From: Siphonodentalium dalli
Taxonomy: Eukaryota > Mollusca > Scaphopoda > Gadilida > Siphonodentaliidae
DNA length: 64,000 nt
Assembly (NCBI GenBank): GCA_032622095.1
Contig: CP136062.1
Location: 225,820,578 to 225,884,577 of the forward strand
Direction of reading: 5' to 3'
A program made the translations under genes and the position numbers. The notes under the pieces are model-generated. The model made no database searches, was not told the origin of the DNA, and was given only the letters and a program-made list of their open reading frames with translations. Below are positions 57,835 through 64,000 of the stretch, piece by piece (the first letter of the stretch is position 1; each line of letters begins with the position of its first letter).

Positions 57835-58075
57835 CCCTTTCGTGACGGGGGCTGCGCTGGTGCAGCATCAAATATCATGTATATATACTAGTCTCCCATA
57901 GGGAGCCTCGCATATATAAGAGAATGCAATGGCATAACAAGGTCAATGTAAATATTGTTATGCCAATTTATTCTCTTATACATGTATATGCGAGGAGGCT
58001 GCCTATGGGAGACTCGCATATATAAGAGAATGCATTGGCACAATGTTTTCGCAAAAAGTCCCTGTCATGGACGGG
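57835..58075. mobile_element. TTAA-flanked MITE with two hairpins, next to exon 2
   Basis: TTAA (57831-57834) then CCCTTTCGTGACGGGGG. At the right, CCTGTCATGGACGGG then TTAA (58076-58079). Inside are two CCCATAGGGAGCCTCGCATA / CGCATATATAAGAGAATGCA palindromes. It is 241 bp and the inverse of 43211-43474. It lies 51 bp before the exon 2 acceptor. Confidence 0.8.
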
Positions 58076-58126
58076 TTAATGAAGTTGTGGTGATTTTGAT
58101 TTTTATAACCCCTTTTCTTTGTGCAG

Positions 58127-58238
58127 TTCTGAGTCCCATCACACAGACCGTGTCCGACACGATACAGAGGATCCCCATAGCGGACCAAACCAACACCTTG
58201 CAGCTAGGTAGCGACGAAAGCAACTACTCGTTAAAGAA
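58127..58238 (+). CDS. Exon 2 of the BPI/LBP-like secreted protein
   Basis: The acceptor ccttttctttgtgcag ends at 58126, and the donor AA|gtacgt follows 58238. The two leading bases complete the codon from exon 1 (valine). The reading is LSPITQTVSDTIQRIPIADQ then TNTLQLGSDESNYSLK, leaving two bases over. The amphipathic helix followed by 'IPI.D' and a short strand ending in Tyr-x-Leu is the order seen in BPI/LBP N-terminal barrels. The intron between the exons is about 15.7 kb and packed with mobile elements. One of them ends (58075) only 51 bp before this acceptor. Confidence 0.75.
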
Positions 58239-59127
58239 GTACGTATATTAAGGGTCAGACGCACGTTTTACCAAAATTTCTTAGTTTTTCAAATTGGATT
58301 TTCTCAAAATCTGTCAAGCATTTCTGTGTGTAATTTGGTACAAGCGAATATTATGACACAACATTTAAGAACCATCGAAGACATAATTTTTCGTGATTCG
58401 TGAAATTTAATGATTATTTTCAATTAGAAAGGCAACTACCGATAAATAATTTTCTGTATTTGAGAATGTTCATGTAATGCCTGTTGATCAATGAAATATT
58501 GGACTAAGAGGAGTTCTGCCAACTGTTCTGGGTCATGGGTTCATAGTCAAGTTATCGCTGGCCACCATATCTCTAATACTGTCATGTATCGTTCCGCTTT
58601 TGTATTGTTTGAATGCTTCCCACTTTTGTATATACGCACATCCGGCATCTTGAATAAAACATCTATCGAGATCAGAAGTGTCGACCATTTATCACACAAC
58701 ATCCAGGTATAATGGGAATTAATCGATACATATTAAATACCCTGGCCTTATTCCAGTTGGTTGCTACCTGCTTGAGTGGACCACACTGTATAGCAACATT
58801 TGCTTTCGATGGGTTGGAATATTTGTGACTGCTTCATTCTTCATTATAATATATGGGGGTATGATGCTATATTATGCAATTCAAAATCTCAACTCAACAT
58901 TATGATACAAATGAACCCTCCTCTCATAGAGCCAAGACAATAAGCTGTGTGGTGATTGGAGTGTTGTTTTTAATTATAATTTATTTTAGCAGTTCTTGGT
59001 ACCGAAAGGGTAAAAAAAGAAAATATTATTTTCAACTTATCAAATGTACTAAAATCCATTGTTTTTATCGTCTCTTAATAATTGCCATATTCTATGTACA
59101 ATGGAGATGACGATATGTGAAAAACAC
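58239..59127. other. Intron 2 start of the BPI/LBP-like gene
   Basis: No further exon was recognised. The sequence is AT-rich with short frames on the plus strand (58491-58712, 58874-59110) that lack splice sites and domain features. The latter has a hydrophobic stretch but no further support. Confidence 0.45.
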
Positions 59128-62100
59128 GAATTGGTCATTGTCGCATGTTATCATGTAAAAAGACACACAGGATATCTCAAATGTGCACAAAGACACACAT
59201 GATCTATAAACGTGCAAAAAGACACACAGGATCTCTTAACGCGCAAAAAGACACACAGGATCTCTTAACGTGCAAAAAGACACACAGGATATCCCAAACG
59301 TGCAAAAAGGTACCCAGGATATCTTAACGTGCTAAAAGACACCCAGGATATCTCAAACGTGCAAAAAGACACTCAATATCTCTTAACGTGCAAAAAGACA
59401 CACAGGATCTCTCAAACGTGCAAAAAGACATCCATGATCTTTCAAACGTGCAAAAAGACACACAGGATCTCTCAAGCGTGCAAAAAGACATCCTTATCTC
59501 TTAACGTGCAAAAAGTCACACAGGATCTCTTAAACCTGTAAAAAGACATCCAAGATCTCATAACGTGCAAAAAGTCACACAGGATCTCTTAAACCTGTAA
59601 AAAGACACCCAGGATCTCTCAAACGTGCAAACTACACACAGGATCTCTTAACGTGCAACAAATCACACAGGATCTCTTAAACCTGTAAAAAGGCACCCAG
59701 GATCTCTCAACGGGCAAAAAGACATCCATGATCTCTTAACGTGCAAAAAGTCACACATGATCTCTTAAACCTGTAAAAAGACACACAGGATCTCTCAAAC
59801 GTGCAAACGACACCCAGGATCTCTTAACGTGCAAAAAGTCACACATGATCTCTTAAACCTGTAAAAAGACACACAGGAACACTCAAACGTACAAACTACA
59901 CACAGGCTATATTAACGTGCAAAAAGACACCCAGGATCTCTTAACGTGCAAAAGACACCCAGGATCTCTTAACGTGCAACAAGTCACACAGGATCTCTTA
60001 AACCAGTAAAAAGGCACCCAGGATCTATTAACGTGCAAAAAGGCACCCAGGATCTCTCAATGTGCAAAAAGACACACAGGATCTCTCAAACGTGCAAAGA
60101 GACACCCAGGATCTCTCAACGTGCAAAACGACACACAAAATCTCTCAAACGTGCAAAAAGACACACAGGATCTCTCAAACGTGCAAAAAGACACACAGGA
60201 TCTATTAACGTGCAAAAAGGCACCCAGGATCTCTCAATGTGCAAAAAGACACACAGGATCTCTCAAACGTGCAAAGAGACACCCAGGATCTCTTAACGTG
60301 CAAAAAGTCACACAGGATCTCTTAAACCTGTAAAAAGGCACCCAGGATCTCTCAAACGTGCAAACGACACCCAGGATCTCTTAACGTGCAACAAGTCCCA
60401 CAGGATCTGTTAAACCTGTAAAAAGGTACCCAGGATCTCTCAATGTGCAAAAAGACACACAGGATCTATTAACGTGCAAAACGACACACAAAATCTCTCA
60501 AACGTGGAAAAAGACATCCAGGATCTCTCAAACGTGCAAAAAGACAACCAGGATCTCTCAAACATGCAAAAAGGCACCCAGGATCTCTCAACGGGCAAAA
60601 AGACACACAGAATCTCTCAAACGTGCAAAAAGACACCCAGGATCTCTTAACGTGCAAAAAGACACACAGGCTCTATTAACGTGCAAAAAGACACCCAGAT
60701 CTCTTAACGTGCAAAAGTCACACAGGGTCTCTCAAACATGTAAAAAGACATCCAGGATCTCTTAACGTGCAAAAAGACACACAGAATCTCTCAAACATGT
60801 AAAAAGACACACAGGATCTCTTAACGTGCAAAAAGACACACAGGCTCTATTAACGTGCAAAAAGACACCCAGGATCTCTTAACGTGCAAAAGTCACACAG
60901 GGTCTCTCAAACATGTAAAAAGACATCCAGGATCTCTCAAACGTGCTAAAAGACACCCAGGATATCTCAAACGTGCAAAAAGACACTCAATATCTCTTAA
61001 CGTGCAAAAAGACACACAGGATCTCTCAAACGTGCAAAAAGACATCCATGATCTTTCAAACGTGCAAAAAGACACCCAGGATCTCTCAAGCGTGCAAAAA
61101 GACATCCTTATCTCTTAACGTGCAAAAAGTCACACAGGATCTCTTAAACCTGTAAAAAGACATCCAAGATCTCATAACGTGCAAAAAGTCACACAGGATC
61201 TCTTAAACCTGTAAAAAGACACCCAGGATCTCTCAAACGTGCAAACTACACACAGGATCTCTTAACGTGCAACAAATCACACAGGATCTCTTAAACCTGT
61301 AAAAAGGCACCCAGGATCTCTCAACGGGCAAAAAGACATCCATGATCTCTTAACGTGCAAAAAGTCACACATGATCTCTTAACGTGCAAAAAGTCACACA
61401 TGATCTCTCAAACGTGCAAACTACACCCAAGATCTCTTAACGTGCAAAAAGTCACACATGATCTCTTAAACCTGTAAAAAGACACACAGGAACACTCAAA
61501 CGTACAAACTACACACAGGCTATATTAACGTGCAAAAAGACACCCAGGATCTCTAAACGTGCAAAAGACACCCAGGATCTCTTAAACCTGTAAAAAGGCA
61601 CACAGGATCTATTAACGTGCAAAAAGGCACCCAGGATATCTCAATATGCAAAAAGACACACAGGATCTCTCAAACGTGCAAAGAGACACCAGGATCTCTC
61701 AACGTGCAAAACGACACACAAAATCTCTCAAACGTGCAAAAAGACACACAAGATCTCTCAAACGTGCAAAAAGACACACAGGATCTATTAACGTGCAAAA
61801 AGGCACCCAGGATCTCTCAATGTGCAAAAAGACAAACAGGATCTCTCAAACGTGCAAAGAGACACCCAGGATCTCTTAACGTGCAAAAAGTCACACAGGA
61901 TCTCTTAAACCTGTAAAAAGGCACCCAGGATCTCTCAAACGTGCAAACGACACCCAGGATCTCTTAACGTGCAACAAGTCACACAGGATCTCTTAAACCT
62001 GTAAAAAGGTACCCAGGATCTCTCAATGTGCAAAAAGACACACAGGATCTATTAACGTGCAAAACGACACACAAAATCTCTCAAACGTGGAAAAAGACAT

Positions 62101-64000
62101 CCAGGATCTCTCAAACGTGCAAAAAGACAACCAGGATCTCTCAAACATGCAAAAAGGCACCCAGGATCTCTCAACGGGCAAAAAGGCACACAGAATCTCT
62201 CAAACGTGCAAAAAGACACCCAGGATCTCTTAACGTGCAAAAAGACACACAGGCTCTATTAACGTGCAAAAAGACACCCAGGATCTCTTAACGTGCAAAA
62301 GTCACACAGGGTCTCTCAAACATGTAAAAAGACATCCAGGATCTCTTAACGTGCAAAAAGACACACAGAATCTCTCAAACATGTAAAAAGACACTCAGGA
62401 TCTCTTAACGTGCAAAAAGACACACAGGCTCTATTAACGTGCAAAAAGACACCCAGGATCTCTTAACGTGCAAAAGTCACACAGGGTCTCTCAAACATGT
62501 AAAAAGACATCCAGGATCTCTCAAACGTGCAAAAAGACATCCATGATCTTTCAAACGTGCAAAAAGACACCCAGGATCTCTCAAACGTGCAAACGACACC
62601 CAGGATCTCTTAACGTGCAACAAGTCACACAGGATCTCTTAACGTGCAAAAAGACACCCAGGATCTCTCAACGGGCAAAAAGACATCCAGGATCTCTTAA
62701 CGTGCAAAAAGTCACACATGATCTCTAAGCGTGCAAAAAGACACCCAGGATCTCTCAACGGGCAAAAAGACATCCAGGATCTCTTAACGTGCAAAAAGTC
62801 ACACATGATCTCTTAACGTGCAAAAAGACACCCAGGATCTCTCAACGTGCAACAAGTCACACAGGATCTCTTAACGTGCAAAAAGACACCCAGGATCTCT
62901 CAACGTGCAAAAAGACACACAGGCTCTATTAACGTGCAAAAAGACACCCAGGATCTCTCAACGTGCAAAAAGACACACAGGCTCTATTAACGTGCAAAAA
63001 GACACCCAGGATCTCTTAACATGCAAAAGTCACACAGGGTCTCTCAAACATGTAAAAAGACATCCAGGATCTCTCAAACGTGCAAAAAGCCATCCATGAT
63101 CTTTCAAACGTGCAAAAAGACACCCAGGATCTCTCAAACGTGCAAACGACACCCAGGATCTCTTAACGTGCAACAAGTCACACAGGATCTCTTAACGTGC
63201 AAAAAGACACCCAGGATCTCTCAACGGGCAAAAAGACATCCAGGATCTCTTAACGTGCAAAAAGTCACACATGATCTCTTAACGGGCAAAAAGACATCCA
63301 GGATCTCTTAACGTGCAAAAAGTCACACATGATCTCTTAACGTGCAAAAAGACACCCAGGATCTCTTAACGTGCAACAAGTCACACAGGATCTCTTAACG
63401 TGCAAAAAGACACCCAGGATCTCTCAACGGGCAAAAAGACATCCAGGATCTCTTAACGTGCAAAAAGACACCCAGGATCTCTTAACGTGCAACAAGTCAC
63501 ACAGGATCTCTTAACGTGCAAAAAGACACCCAGGATCTCTTAACGTGCAAAAAGTCACACATGATCTCTTAAACCTGTAAAAAGACACACAGGATCTCTC
63601 AAACGTGCAAACGACACCCAGGATCTCTTAACGTGCAACAAGTCACACAGGATCTCTTAAACCTGTAAAAAGGCACCCAGGATATCTCAATGTGCAAAAA
63701 GACACCCAGGATCTCTTAACGTGCAACAAGTCACACAGGATATCTCAATGTGCAAAAAGGCACCCAGGATCTCTCAACGGGCAAAAAGACATCCAGGATC
63801 TCTTAACGTGCAAAAAGTCACACATGATCTCTTAAACCTGTAAAAAGACACACAGGGTCTCTCAAACGTGCAAACGACACCCAGGAATTCTTAACGTGCA
63901 ACAAGTCACACAGGATCTCTTATACCTGTAAAAAGGCACCCAGGATCTCTCAACGGGCAAAAAGACACACAGGATCTCTCAATGTGCAAAAAGACACACA
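59128..64000. repeat. 30 bp minisatellite, at least 4.9 kb, with cap of the 9.1 kb TIR element
   Basis: It begins GAATTGGTCATTGTCGCATG then TTATCATG, the same terminus as the TIR element at 9056-10253. It then runs in 29-30 bp units (AACGTGCAAAAAGACACCCA plus GGATCTCTTA, with CTCAA, ACCTG, CAACAAGTCACAC and other variants) to the window end. Longer duplications are overlaid: 59329 onward recurs at 60943 (about 1.6 kb) and 62.48 kb at 63.03 kb (about 553 bp). The other end of the element is outside the window. Frames here are repeat artefacts. Confidence 0.95.

Noticed and set aside
59128-64000. CRISPR-like array of ~30 bp repeats
   Set aside because: Units follow each other directly with no unique spacers and vary gradually. 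The window is eukaryotic and has no cas genes.

Overview
This window is animal nuclear DNA, AT-rich and intron-rich. It is probably from a marine lophotrochozoan, most likely a mollusc. That is an inference from a BPI/LBP-type secreted immune gene, Helitron-like elements with tandem-repeat cores, LINE types and dense TTAA-flanked miniature transposons. No operons, bacterial signals, rRNA or convincing tRNA were seen. Very little of it codes for host protein.

Host genes, all read on the + strand unless stated. (1) The 3' end of a gene with exons 2651-2723, 4228-4313 and 10314-10562. Splice sites and phases agree, and the product ends in a GPI-anchor-like tail. I do not recognise the family. 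(2) The 5' end of a BPI/LBP-like gene. Exon 1 (42299-42398) carries a signal peptide, and exon 2 (58127-58238) follows a 15.7 kb intron. (3) A weaker candidate exon at 30004-30139 with a cystine-knot-like pattern. (4) A weaker minus-strand candidate for a type II membrane protein (31030-31327), present three times because a 3.0 kb block is triplicated.

Layout. 1-10.6 kb: gene 1, its introns filled by 50, 55, 53 and 30 bp minisatellites, two head-to-tail Helitrons and hairpin MITEs. 10.6-15.5 kb: a MITE with an 81 bp perfect palindrome, then two TTAA-flanked elements, one of which encloses a 60 bp minisatellite. 15.6-22 kb: a LINE ORF1 without ORF2, then a ~3.8 kb higher-order repeat whose monomers carry a CTCF-core-like motif. 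22-30 kb: more TTAA elements and a decayed LINE ORF2 with its 3' tail. 30-41 kb: a partial copy plus three near-identical 3.0 kb tandem copies, ending in a LINE C-terminal fragment. 41-59 kb: the BPI/LBP-like gene, whose intron 1 hosts many palindromic MITEs, a 45 bp array, an array of GTCAnnnTGAC inverted repeats and a 30/14 bp array. 59.1-64 kb: a long 30 bp array of the same family as the one at 9.1-10.2 kb.

The main theme is that several minisatellites sit inside structurally defined DNA transposons. The clearest is 9056-10253, with inverted termini and a perfect 9 bp target duplication. 13941-15453 (TTAA flanks), 47386-48397 (inverted termini) and the Helitron pair at 6447-7501 follow the same plan. 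This suggests mobile elements that carry and seed tandem arrays, some of them rich in transcription-factor-like palindromes.
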